A DNA stretch of 64,000 nucleotides from Rhodopseudomonas julia (GTDB taxonomy: Bacteria > Pseudomonadota > Alphaproteobacteria > Rhizobiales > Afifellaceae). Position 1 is the first letter of the stretch; each line of letters starts with the position of its first letter. Below, piece after piece: positions 30,760-39,127 of the stretch. Position numbers and translations under genes: made by a program. Under the pieces are notes generated by a model. That model was given only the letters and a program-made list of their open reading frames with translations. It was not told the DNA's origin and did no database searches. Where the stretch lies: NCBI RefSeq assembly GCF_030813515.1, contig NZ_JAUSUK010000001.1, positions 744,001-808,000 on the forward strand. The letters run 5' to 3'.

Positions 30760-31938
30760 ATGCAGCTCGATCTCACCACGATCTCCATTGTCTCGGCTTT
30801 CTGCGCAGCAATCTGTGGCCTCCTTTTGATTCTCGCGCGCTGCCAGTATCCCGAGGCGAAGTTCGTCTGGTGGTGGATTGCCTCGAACGTCGCTTTCGTC
30901 GTGGCCTCGCTGCTTCTCTCGCGCTGCCAAGACCATGGCCTGCTCCACCAGATCTCGTTTGCAATGATGACTTTTCATCCCGCTTTGATCTGGACTTCGA
31001 CGCGGATGAACGGCGCGCATCTCGTCACCTCGCTTGTCATTTTCGCGGGCCCGGCATTCGTCGCTCTTGCGGCCTTCGCCTCCTCCGAGAGCCGCCTGCT
31101 TACGAGCGGCACCGCCCATGCCTTCGTCGGCAGCGCCTATCTGCTCGCAACCGCATATTCCATCGTCTTTCACCCGGCGCAGCCAAAGGTGCCTGCACGC
31201 TTTCCACTTGCCGGACTGTGCCTCCTGCATGCCTTGGCGCTGGGGTTTGCGTTACCGGTTCTTTCTCGTCTCTCCGACGCCTCCCCATCGACCGTTCACG
31301 CGGCCGCCGAGTTGCTGCAATTTGAGGCGCTGCTCTTCATTCTCGGCAGCACGATCTTCGTGACCGCTGCGATGCGGGAAAGCCGCGAAGCCGATCAGAG
31401 GGTGAAGGCAGAGACGGACGAACTCACCGGCATTCTCAACCGCCGAGGTTTTCTGGATCGGGCAGAGCGCGCCTTGAAACGCTGCAGGAAAGACGGCACG
31501 CCGTGTGCGGTCGCTCTCTTCGATCTCGACTACTTCAAAGAAATCAACGACACCTACGGCCATGCCACGGGCGACAGCGCGCTCAGAGCCTTTATCGAGA
31601 CGGCACAGCGCTCCATGCGTTCCAACGACCTCTTCGGCCGCGTCGGCGGCGAGGAATTCGCTGCTCTCTTTCCTGGAGCCGACGCGCCTGCGGCCCTCTC
31701 GCTCGCCGATCGGATCCGCCAAAGCTGGATACGGTCGGGGCGCAAGATCGACGGCTGCGACGTCAACAGCACCATGAGCGGGGGTGTCGTCGCGCTTCAT
31801 GACGACCAGTCCCTGGAAGAGCTTCTGGCTCTCGCCGATCAGGGGCTTTATCTGGCGAAGAAAGCCGGGCGCAATCGCATCGAGCTCGCGACAAACGACA
31901 AGCCCGCGCCGCCGACCTCCCAGACCTGTCTGGCCTGA
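30760..31938 (+). CDS. Membrane-bound diguanylate cyclase (GGDEF domain)
   Basis: The 392-residue protein has about six membrane helices in residues 5-205, then a GGDEF domain. The metal-binding block ALFDLDYFKEINDTYGHATGD is near 248-268 (quoted as a landmark), and the active-site loop is GGEEF at 296-300. The inhibitory site R287-S-N-D290 is present, so the enzyme should be a product-inhibited maker of c-di-GMP. The start at 30760 gives a hydrophobic N-terminus; a longer frame would add 35 hydrophilic residues. Bases 30476-30759 upstream contain no gene, only GC-rich sequence with some inverted pairing. Confidence 0.92.
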   Translation: MQLDLTTISIVSAFCAAICGLLLILARCQYPEAKFVWWWIASNVAFVVASLLLSRCQDHGLLHQISFAMMTFHPALIWTSTRMNGAHLVTSLVIFAGPAFVALAAFASSESRLLTSGTAHAFVGSAYLLATAYSIVFHPAQPKVPARFPLAGLCLLHALALGFALPVLSRLSDASPSTVHAAAELLQFEALLFILGSTIFVTAAMRESREADQRVKAETDELTGILNRRGFLDRAERALKRCRKDGTPCAVALFDLDYFKEINDTYGHATGDSALRAFIETAQRSMRSNDLFGRVGGEEFAALFPGADAPAALSLADRIRQSWIRSGRKIDGCDVNSTMSGGVVALHDDQSLEELLALADQGLYLAKKAGRNRIELATNDKPAPPTSQTCLA

Positions 31939-31958
31939 AGTCCGCGCAGGATCGCCCC

Positions 31959-34900
31959 TTACTCGAACAGCACCCGGGTTGCCGGGAACGCCACTTCCGC
32001 GATCGTCCCCTCGCCGCGTGCGCTCTTCAAAACGAACTGCGCACGGTTCGCCTCCACCAGCGCCTTCGTCAGCGGCAGACCGAGACCGGAGCCGGTGCCC
32101 GTGCCGATCGCCGAGGTGATGATCTGGCGGAACGGCTCCATCGCCCGCGCAAGCTCGCTCTCGCTCATGCCGCCACCATTGTCGCGCATGCGCAAGACCA
32201 CTTCGCCGTTCTCCTCAAGCCTGGTGGAGAGGATCACCTGCCCGCCCGCATCGGTATATTTCACCGAGTTGGAGAGCAGGTTCAAAAGGATCTGGCGCAG
32301 CGTGCGCGCGTCGGCGACGACGGAAGGCAGGTCGGGCGCAAGGCTCGTGCGGATGATCACCCGATGGCGGCCCGCCTGCGGCTGCATCAGCGAGACGGTC
32401 TCGCGCGCCAACGTATTGAGATCGACAGCGGAAAAATCAAGGTCGAGCTTGCCCGCCTCGACCCGGGCGATGTCGAGCAGATCGTTGACGAGGCTGACGA
32501 CATGTTCGGAAGAGGCGCGGATATCGCGCAGATATTCTCTATAGCGCTGGTTTTCGATCGGCCCGAAACGCTCCTCCACCATCAATTCGGCAAAGCCGAT
32601 GATCGCATTGAGCGGCGTGCGGATCTCATGGCTGATGCGGGCGAGGAAATCGGATTTCTGGCTTGAGGCCCGCTCCGCTTCGGCGCGCGCCTCCTGGAGC
32701 CGCGTCTCTGTCTCCTTCCACTGCGTGATGTCGCGCAGAACCGCACAGAAGCGCGGGCGCTCGCCGCTGCCCACCTGTCCGAAAGTCATGAATAGCGGGA
32801 TCGGCCCGCCTTTGGTCCGCCCCAAAACCTCGCGGCCTTCGTTGAGAAGGCTCTTGATGCCGGCGACCCTCAAGCTCTCCAAATAGGCTTCGGCCTCCAC
32901 CCGGCTTTCTTGTTCCAAAAGCTCGGTGAAGGAATTGCCGACCACCGCATCGGCTTCGAGGCCGAAAAGCGCCTCGGCGCTGCGGTTGAGACTTTCGACG
33001 CGGCCTTCCGCATCAAGCACGATGACGCCGTCGAGCGCGGTGTCCAGAATCGCCTGAAGTTCCCCCACCTTGGAGGAGAGAACCGCATTGGAAAGCGTGA
33101 TCGGAGCCTCGACCGGCGCGGCGTCTTCGGATGCATTGTCTTCGGACGTGGTCTCGACGACCGTCTCTGGCACTTCCGTCGACGGGCTTTCCGAATCCTG
33201 CCTCGCCTCGAGGGACGCGAAATCGTCGCCCTCCGCCTCTGTCGGCTCCTCGGCCGGCGCACCCTCTTCGGACGGCTCGATCTCCGAACCGCTCGCCTCA
33301 GCCTCGTCAGCGGCCTCTTGCTGCCGCTCCTTGAGGCCGTCGCGGCGCTCCTCGATCGGCGAACCGCTCGAGGGCTGCAGATCCGTCACACGGGCGCCGA
33401 GCGCGGAGGCGATCGTCTCGAAGGCGCGCTTTTCCTGCGTCGACAGGCGCGACCATTCCGGCAGGCGTTCGACGTCTGAGCGGATCGGCACGACATTGTC
33501 GTTGGGCGGAGCCTCGCCCTCGCGCTCATGCCTGCCCGCCGGCGTCTCCTCCGTCTCGGCCCCTTCCGGAAAACGCAGATCGAAGGCTTCCGCCTTCAAG
33601 GCCTCGGCCGGGCGCAGAACGCCAAAACCACGGAAGCCCTGAAACGCCCGGTCGGCATCGAAGACCGGAAGGGCGGTGAGCTCGGTCGGAATGCGAATGT
33701 CGCCAGCCTCCGACGGCCACCAGGCGGTGAGCCCGCTCCAGGTGTCGCGTGCGTGAAAAGCTTTTGCCACGCGACCGGTCGGATCAAGCCGCAGGCGCGC
33801 AGCCGCATCGTCCCAGGTTTCGCCGACGACCTCGGAATTGCGCCCGACGAGCTGGGTCAGTCCCTGCGAGACGAAAAGGATGCGATGCGAGGCATCACTC
33901 TGCCACAGAAAACGCACGGACACCGGACGGGTGAGCGTGGCGACGGGCGCCGGCTCTGGGGCCGCCTCGTCTCCCTCACCCGCTGCGGGCTTTTCCTCGG
34001 CCACCACTGGCTCGCCCGCCTCTTCCTCGTCCGGCTCTTGCTCGCCCGTATCGTCCTCGGCCGCCTCTTCCCGCGCCGGCTCATCCTCGGGCCGTCCGTC
34101 CGCGGCTGACACCTCGGCGACCTCCTCCGTTTCAGGAGAGCCCTCGTCGGAAGACGCGGGCGCGGGTTCCGCTTCAGCCTTAGCTTCGGACAGCGCGTCG
34201 GGCGCAGACGCCTCGTCGGCGACCGCATTCTCGGCCACGAAAGGGGCACCCTCGCATTCCGGGCGTGCCTCTCCGGCGCTGTGTTTCTCCGGATCGTAGG
34301 TGGTGAGACGATCGGCGATCCAGGCCGGCAGCGCACGCCGCACCGCTTCCGTCAGATCCGTCTCCTCGTCATGCGTGCGTGCGCCATCGTCAGGCGCGCC
34401 ATCGTGAGATCCGTCGGCATGAGATCCGGCGGCGTGAGATCCGGCGGCGCGAGATCCGGCGGCGCCCGTCTCTTCGGGGTCTGATTCTCCAGGGGCAGGA
34501 TCCGCAGCGGATGGCTCCTCGCGCTCCAGCCTTTCCTCGTCGGCCACAGGTGCCTCGGGATCTCTCATCTCCACGATCTCCCCGTGCTCGTCATCATTCG
34601 CCGGGACATCGGGGGCCTGAACATCAGAGGGCAGGGTATCAGAGGGCTGAATATCGGGCGCTGCAACGTCGGTCGCCGGTCTTTCGAGGGCATTGGGGTC
34701 GCCTCGTCCCGTGGCCGGCTCGTCCAGCTCCTGCGGCAGCCCTGCCGCGCCACCGCCCGCCTCAACGGGTCCGAAATCGCTCTCAAGGTCGATGACGGCG
34801 AGACAGGTCTCGCTCGCAACGGGAATGAGACTGGCTTGGCGGAGCCTCGCCTCATGAGGCCAGTCGGCGACAAGCTGCGGCTTGCCGGCGGAAAACGTGC

Positions 34901-35351
34901 GCCCCTCAAGTTCGGAGGCTTCGACGAGGCGCGCCGCAACCCCGTCGCCGGAGAAGAAGGCCGGCATGCGGGCCAGGTTCGGCGCATGCCCGGCTGCGAT
35001 CGCCACCGCCAGGAGGCCCCGCTCGCCGCCGATCACGACGCGCTGGCACTGGCAGACGACAGGCACGGCGCCGAAGCCGCGCCCGAGACGCAGCCGCCCG
35101 AGAGAGCCCGTCTCGCCGGCGGTCTTCGCCAGCATGCGGATGTCGCGCTTCAGCGGCTCGGCCGATCCGAGGCCAAGGGTGAGCGCGTCTTTGGCGGTGC
35201 CGCAGCCGAGACGCTCGGCAGCCGCCGGATTGAGCCAGCCGAGCCGATTGTCGTCGAGGCGGAAGAACATGGCAGGACGCGCGTCGCTCACAAGCGCCGC
35301 CAGGCGCTCGTCCGCCATCGCCTCCACCAGGCCCCTGCCCTCCGATTGCAT
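31959..35351 (-). CDS. PdhS-like PAS sensor histidine kinase with long acidic linker
   Basis: The 1130-residue soluble kinase has an N-terminal PAS-like region (about 20-160). A long disordered Glu/Ala/Pro-rich stretch (about 200-470) and a second PAS-like segment near 480-590 follow, then another charged linker. A canonical PAS (about 765-880), a HisKA domain with phospho-acceptor His908 in SHEIRTPLN, and a HATPase domain (LLSNSVKYTD, MRDNGGGM, GTGSGLGL) complete it. There is no receiver domain and no membrane segment. Architecture and size recall the PdhS/DivJ/PleC group that controls DivK and polar cell division in Rhizobiales. The exact orthologue is not certain. Confidence 0.88.
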   Translation of the reverse strand: MQSEGRGLVEAMADERLAALVSDARPAMFFRLDDNRLGWLNPAAAERLGCGTAKDALTLGLGSAEPLKRDIRMLAKTAGETGSLGRLRLGRGFGAVPVVCQCQRVVIGGERGLLAVAIAAGHAPNLARMPAFFSGDGVAARLVEASELEGRTFSAGKPQLVADWPHEARLRQASLIPVASETCLAVIDLESDFGPVEAGGGAAGLPQELDEPATGRGDPNALERPATDVAAPDIQPSDTLPSDVQAPDVPANDDEHGEIVEMRDPEAPVADEERLEREEPSAADPAPGESDPEETGAAGSRAAGSHAAGSHADGSHDGAPDDGARTHDEETDLTEAVRRALPAWIADRLTTYDPEKHSAGEARPECEGAPFVAENAVADEASAPDALSEAKAEAEPAPASSDEGSPETEEVAEVSAADGRPEDEPAREEAAEDDTGEQEPDEEEAGEPVVAEEKPAAGEGDEAAPEPAPVATLTRPVSVRFLWQSDASHRILFVSQGLTQLVGRNSEVVGETWDDAAARLRLDPTGRVAKAFHARDTWSGLTAWWPSEAGDIRIPTELTALPVFDADRAFQGFRGFGVLRPAEALKAEAFDLRFPEGAETEETPAGRHEREGEAPPNDNVVPIRSDVERLPEWSRLSTQEKRAFETIASALGARVTDLQPSSGSPIEERRDGLKERQQEAADEAEASGSEIEPSEEGAPAEEPTEAEGDDFASLEARQDSESPSTEVPETVVETTSEDNASEDAAPVEAPITLSNAVLSSKVGELQAILDTALDGVIVLDAEGRVESLNRSAEALFGLEADAVVGNSFTELLEQESRVEAEAYLESLRVAGIKSLLNEGREVLGRTKGGPIPLFMTFGQVGSGERPRFCAVLRDITQWKETETRLQEARAEAERASSQKSDFLARISHEIRTPLNAIIGFAELMVEERFGPIENQRYREYLRDIRASSEHVVSLVNDLLDIARVEAGKLDLDFSAVDLNTLARETVSLMQPQAGRHRVIIRTSLAPDLPSVVADARTLRQILLNLLSNSVKYTDAGGQVILSTRLEENGEVVLRMRDNGGGMSESELARAMEPFRQIITSAIGTGTGSGLGLPLTKALVEANRAQFVLKSARGEGTIAEVAFPATRVLFE
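34404..34463. repeat. 15-bp tandem repeat, four units, inside the kinase gene
   Basis: Four adjacent units of the form GTGAGATCCGGCGGC (plus strand) differ at only one or two positions each. They encode on the minus strand four five-residue units of the type Ala-Gly-Ser-His-Ala within the disordered linker. Copy number can change without a frameshift. Confidence 0.9.
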
Positions 35352-35496
35352 GATTTCCGTAATCTCCGCGACTCGCCTTGGTTAAAAATAGGTAACCGGA
35401 GTTGAAAAAGAATCGCAGGCCTGGAGCGCGTCGCAAAGTCCGTTTTTCTTAAGGATGGTTAACGGTTGAAAACTTCAGCCGCAGGCGGGCCTCATA

Positions 35497-35546
35497 TGCT
35501 GCAGCGCAATAATTTGTTGCGTTGCACAAAACTTTCCCTATATACT
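35497..35546 (+). promoter_or_regulatory. Promoter and possible PhaR operator of the phasin gene
   Basis: TTGCGT (35517-35522) and TATACT (35541-35546) are separated by 18 bases and fit a sigma-70 promoter. Overlapping it are TGC-rich inverted elements: GCTGCAGC at 35499-35506, then TTGTTGCGTTGCACAA around 35514-35529. PhaR-type repressors of alphaproteobacterial phasin genes bind TGC/GCA-rich dyads, so repression by PhaR is a reasonable inference. Confidence 0.5.
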
Positions 35547-35599
35547 CTCCAGAAGCCTGAGGGGGGAGCAACCCAGGCAGAAGTGGAAGGAGATCTTAG

Positions 35600-36142
35600 A
35601 TGTCCAGTGAGCACGAATTCAATCAGGCTGGTGAAAAGGCTTTTGATGAGGCAGCGGCAACCGCGCAGGATGCGGCCAATACTGCCGATCGCGCGTTTCA
35701 GGACGCCACCGAGAAGCTGACGGAAATGTTCGGCATGACGCAGATGCAGATGCCCGAAGCTTTCCGGGCCATGACGGAACGTTCTTTGGCGAGCGCGCGG
35801 GAGAATTACGCCCGTCTCAAAGCTGCTGCCGAGGAGTCCACGGACGTGATGGAAGATACTGTGGAAAACGCCCGCGAGGGTCTCCTGCAGGTCCAGTTCG
35901 CGGCTCTTGACAACGCCAAGGCCAACACGGATGCGGCATTCGACCATGCTCGCCAGATGCTCGGCGTCACTTCGTTCGCCGACGCGATCCAGCTTCAGAG
36001 CGCCTTTATGCGGGCGCGCTTCGAAGCGCTGATGGATCAGGGCAACGGCATGCGCGACCTTCTCACCAAGGTCACCGAGGACACGTCTCGCCCGGCCCGC
36101 ACGGCGGCGAAGAAGAACCTCGACAAAGTCACGAGCCACTGA
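35600..36142 (+). CDS. Phasin family protein (PHA granule-associated)
   Basis: Phasins coat polyhydroxyalkanoate granules and limit their size. The 180-residue protein is almost all helical, without cysteine, and has the phasin pattern FGMTQMQMPEAFRAMTERSLASARENY (residues about 43-70, as a landmark). The later block is FAFARQM-like, here FDHARQMLGVTSFADAIQLQSAFMRARFE near 112-140. GAAGGAGA precedes the ATG. A single-gene unit with its own promoter and terminator. Confidence 0.93.
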   Translation: MSSEHEFNQAGEKAFDEAAATAQDAANTADRAFQDATEKLTEMFGMTQMQMPEAFRAMTERSLASARENYARLKAAAEESTDVMEDTVENAREGLLQVQFAALDNAKANTDAAFDHARQMLGVTSFADAIQLQSAFMRARFEALMDQGNGMRDLLTKVTEDTSRPARTAAKKNLDKVTSH

Positions 36143-36206
36143 GCTTTCGTGACCAGAAAATAGGACCTGCGACGCCACCCTGCAGAGGCGGCGCGCGTCA
36201 CCAACG

Positions 36207-36234
36207 AGCCCGGCAGTTTGCCGGGCTTTTTTTT
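36207..36234 (+). terminator. Terminator of the phasin gene
   Basis: AGCCCGGCA (36207-36215), a GTT loop and TGCCGGGCT (36219-36227), followed by a run of eight T's including the last stem base: a textbook intrinsic terminator. Confidence 0.97.
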
Positions 36235-36692
36235 GTGCCGAACAGGATCCCCGGCTCCAGCACATCCCCGGTTCTCGCGCATTTCCAGGGGCCGCGCGGA
36301 GGAGGGTTCGAAACTGCACCTGCCCGAAGCGGCACCCGCGACAAAGCCGGCACGATAAAGCCTCGGCGCAAAAGGCGGCCAGACGCCCCACCCGTCTGGC
36401 GCCCTCAACCCCCGAGGGGCACTCTGACGCAAGGCAGCGAAACGGCGGCTTTCATGCCCTTGCATGCGGCCGCGGAAGCGCGGCAGCGACACCTCACGGC
36501 GAGGCCGTCGGAGCACCCATGCGACGGCGCCGCGGCGGACTTTCTTCTCCGCCCCCTTCCCTTGGCGGCGCTCCTCGGTTAAGCGGTGCCGCAGAGGCGG
36601 GGAATCGCAAGCTGGCGCGCCAGGTTATGGCCCACCGACGCTTGAAATCTCCGGCGCGGAACACTAGGGTCCGCACCGCCTCACCAGGACAT
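36235..36692. other. Intergenic region between the phasin terminator and tRNA-His, no gene seen
   Basis: GC-rich sequence without a convincing reading frame: open frames on both strands give Arg/Pro/Ala-rich translations with no domain, signal peptide or good SD sequence. The tRNA promoter must lie in its last part. Nothing else is supported. Confidence 0.6.
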
Positions 36693-36769
36693 GCGAACGT
36701 AGCTCAGTTGGTTAGAGCGTCGGATTGTGGCTCCGAAGGTCGGTGGTTCGAATCCACCCGTTCGTACCA
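36693..36769 (+). tRNA. tRNA-His (anticodon GTG)
   Basis: The 77 bases fold as a complete cloverleaf: acceptor GCGAACG/CGTTCGT, D-stem GCTC/GAGC, anticodon stem TCGGA/TCCGA with loop TTGTGGC (anticodon 36727-36729), T-stem GGTGG/CCACC, discriminator A and encoded CCA. The base before position 1 is T, not G, and the discriminator is A, not C. The usual G-1:C73 identity pair is therefore absent and the first pair is G1:U72. This is the form known from a large group of alphaproteobacteria and fits the hisS in this window. Confidence 0.98.
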
Positions 36770-37030
36770 GTTTTCTTCATAAAATCAGCGAATTGACCGG
36801 GCACTGGAAACAGCGTGCCGGGCGCAGTTCGCCCAAAATGCCAAATCCCACCAAGATCCGACCAACCTCCAGAAAGTTGCCGAGGCGAGATCCCGGGGCG
36901 CCTTTCGGGGCTTGGCAGACGGCGGGGCCAGCATCCTCGTGCATGTTCATCCGGCTCGTCTCCGAGGCCCTGACGCTTGACAACCTCAGCGGCCCGGGTC
37001 GGAGCCGGACGAACGATTGATAGCTTACGG

Positions 37031-38686
37031 CTAGCGGGCCAGCATCAGCAGCGCATCGAGATCGAGATTGGCCTCGCAATGATCGGCGAGCGCCTCCAGC
37101 GATGCTTCCACCCTTGCCTCGAAATCGAGCTCGGAAGCGCAGCCACCGACCTGCCTGAGCCAATGGGCGCGGAAAGTGTTGGAGCCGAAGATGCCGTGCA
37201 GATAGGTTCCGGCAACCCGCCAGTCGGGCGAGATCGCGCCTTCCGCGCGTAGACTGCCACGCGGCTCGCGCAGATGAAGCCATGGCCTCTCAAGGCCGGG
37301 GCCGCTGGTGCGGCCCATATGCATCTCGTAGCCGGTGATGCGGCAGCCGCTCGTCTCTTCGCCCACATCCAGCTCGACGAGCCGCTTCTCGCCACCGATC
37401 ACGGTCTCGATGTCCAGGAGCCCAAGGCCGGGCGTTTCTCCTGCAGGCCCCTCGATGCCTTCGGGATCGCGCACGACGCGCCCCAGCATCTGGAAGCCGG
37501 CGCAGATGCCGAGCACCCGCCCGCCCTTACGGACATGCGCCAAAATATCGACATCCCAGCCCTCGCGCCGCACCACGTCGAGATCGGCACGTGTCACCTT
37601 GGAGCCGGGCAGGATGACGACATCAGTCTCAGCCGGGATCGGTGAGCCCGGATTGACGAAGCGAAGATTGACCCCCGGCTCGGCGGACAAGGGATCGAGA
37701 TCGTCGAAATTGGCAATGCGCGAAAAGCGCGGCACGGCGATGTTGAGACCGCTGCCGCGGCGCTCGGGCGGGCGTTCGAGGGCGAGCGAATCCTCGGCCG
37801 GCAGGCGATCCGCCTGTTCGAACCAGCGCATCACACCGAGACACGGCCACCCGGTCTTCTCTGTGATCGTCTTCATGCCCGGCTCGAAAATCGTCAGGTC
37901 GCCGCGAAACTTGTTGATGAGATAGCCGACGACCCGTCCCCGATCAGACAGATCGAGGAGTTCGTGACTGCCGACGATGGCGGCCATGGTGCCGCCACGA
38001 TCGATGTCGGACAGGAAGACGACCGGTAGATCCGCCTGTTCCGCCAGGCGCATATTGGTGATGTCGGAAGCCCTCAGATATACTTCTGCGCCGCTCCCGG
38101 CGCCTTCGACCAGCACGAGGTCCGCCTCGCGCGTCAGACGGTTGAAGCTGTCGAGCACGGCGGGCATGAGCTGCTGGCGCATCCGGTGATAGGTCTTCGC
38201 CGGACAATTGCCGAGGGATCTTCCACGCAAGACGACCTGCGAGCCGACACCGCTCTGCGGTTTCAACAGGACAGGGTTCATATGGATCGACGGTGCCGCC
38301 CGGCAGGCCCGCGCCTGAAGCGCCTGGGCGCGGCCGATCTCGCCGCGCGGCGCAAAGCCGTCGGGACCGGGAGGCAACTCGCTGTCGTCGGCGACGGCGG
38401 CATTGTTGCTCATGTTCTGCGCCTTGAAGGGGCGGACGACGAGGCCTCGGCGCGTGTAGGCGCGACAGAGGCCAGCAACGAGCATGCTCTTGCCGACATC
38501 GGAGGACGTCCCCTGGATCATCAGGGCGCGCGCACGACGCGGCATCCCCTCCGGTGCCAGCGAAAACTCGACCGGCGCGAGGCTCTCTTCCATGGCCATC
38601 ACCGTGCCGCAGGCGAAGTCGCACAGGCTCTGCGCTGGCTGGGCTTCCACTCGAGGCCCGATCGAACTTTGAGCAATGTCATGCAA
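37031..38686 (-). CDS. cobQ: Cobyric acid synthase (adenosylcobyrinate amidotransferase)
   Basis: CobQ amidates four side chains of adenosylcobyrinic acid a,c-diamide using glutamine. The protein has an ATP-binding domain (ALMIQGTSSDVGKSMLVAGLCRA in two parts, FKAQNMSNNA). The glutamine amidotransferase domain follows, with the nucleophile in GICAGFQMLG, and the C-terminal YEMHMGRT. The probable start is the TTG at 38686, with AAGGGAG four bases upstream covered by a hairpin. This gives 551 residues and a 47-residue N-terminal extension before MPRRARALM, where most homologues begin. The ATG at 38545 is the alternative. A cobalamin riboswitch lies upstream. Confidence 0.95.
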   Translation of the reverse strand: MHDIAQSSIGPRVEAQPAQSLCDFACGTVMAMEESLAPVEFSLAPEGMPRRARALMIQGTSSDVGKSMLVAGLCRAYTRRGLVVRPFKAQNMSNNAAVADDSELPPGPDGFAPRGEIGRAQALQARACRAAPSIHMNPVLLKPQSGVGSQVVLRGRSLGNCPAKTYHRMRQQLMPAVLDSFNRLTREADLVLVEGAGSGAEVYLRASDITNMRLAEQADLPVVFLSDIDRGGTMAAIVGSHELLDLSDRGRVVGYLINKFRGDLTIFEPGMKTITEKTGWPCLGVMRWFEQADRLPAEDSLALERPPERRGSGLNIAVPRFSRIANFDDLDPLSAEPGVNLRFVNPGSPIPAETDVVILPGSKVTRADLDVVRREGWDVDILAHVRKGGRVLGICAGFQMLGRVVRDPEGIEGPAGETPGLGLLDIETVIGGEKRLVELDVGEETSGCRITGYEMHMGRTSGPGLERPWLHLREPRGSLRAEGAISPDWRVAGTYLHGIFGSNTFRAHWLRQVGGCASELDFEARVEASLEALADHCEANLDLDALLMLAR

Positions 38687-38692
38687 TGCACT

Positions 38693-38708
38693 CCCTTGTG
38701 ATCAAGGG
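38693..38708 (-). promoter_or_regulatory. Hairpin covering the cobQ Shine-Dalgarno sequence
   Basis: On the minus strand CCCTTG, loop ATCA and CAAGGG form a 6-bp stem whose 3' arm holds most of the AAGGGAG ribosome binding site for the TTG start. It lies between the riboswitch and the start codon, so it is a good candidate for the expression platform, with translation blocked when B12 is bound. Confidence 0.65.
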
Positions 38709-38788
38709 GCGCGGGTAACGGAAGGCGGCAGCCTCGAACGGCCTGGCACATTCCCTGGGACACCCCGCCCGAGGACAGTTCTCCAAGC

Positions 38789-38972
38789 ACGTGGCAGGTC
38801 TCCTGGCTCGTGGATCCTGGACCCTGCCTGGCCTTCCCGATGCAGCGTGCATCAGTGACCTTCTGGCGACAGAGTCTCACCACTTACAGTTGCGGGGGCA
38901 GCTCCGGTCTTGCCGATGGCGCACCGGATTCCCTCTTAGCTTCCGAAGCCAAAAGCTCCGAAAGAACCACGT
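38789..38972 (-). ncRNA. Cobalamin riboswitch upstream of cobQ
   Basis: Read on the minus strand, the region has the conserved parts in order: GGTTCTTTCGGAGC, AAGAGGGAATCCGGTGC, GCTGCCCCCGCAACTGTAAG, then the B12 box AGCCAGGAGACCTGCC (about 38793-38808). The closing P1 stem is visible as ACGTGG (38972-38967) with CCACGT (38794-38789). Adenosylcobalamin binding normally turns expression off. The regulated gene is cobQ. Confidence 0.96.
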
Positions 38973-39127
38973 CTTGATTTGATGGAGGCGACACCCCCAA
39001 CATGTCGTGGTTAGTTCGCGTTCTGGCGGCTTGTCAATCGCGACAAAGCGCGCATCCTCATACGCGAGCCGCAAGCACTGCCGCTTCGCAGCCAAACGAA
39101 GCGCAACCTTTCAGCAAGGAGGCAGAG

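Noticed and set aside
36770..37030. Possible tRNA-linked integration scar after tRNA-His
   Set aside because: No second copy of the tRNA 3' end, no integrase and no direct repeat is visible; a short frame ending GPGRSRTND is not a gene.
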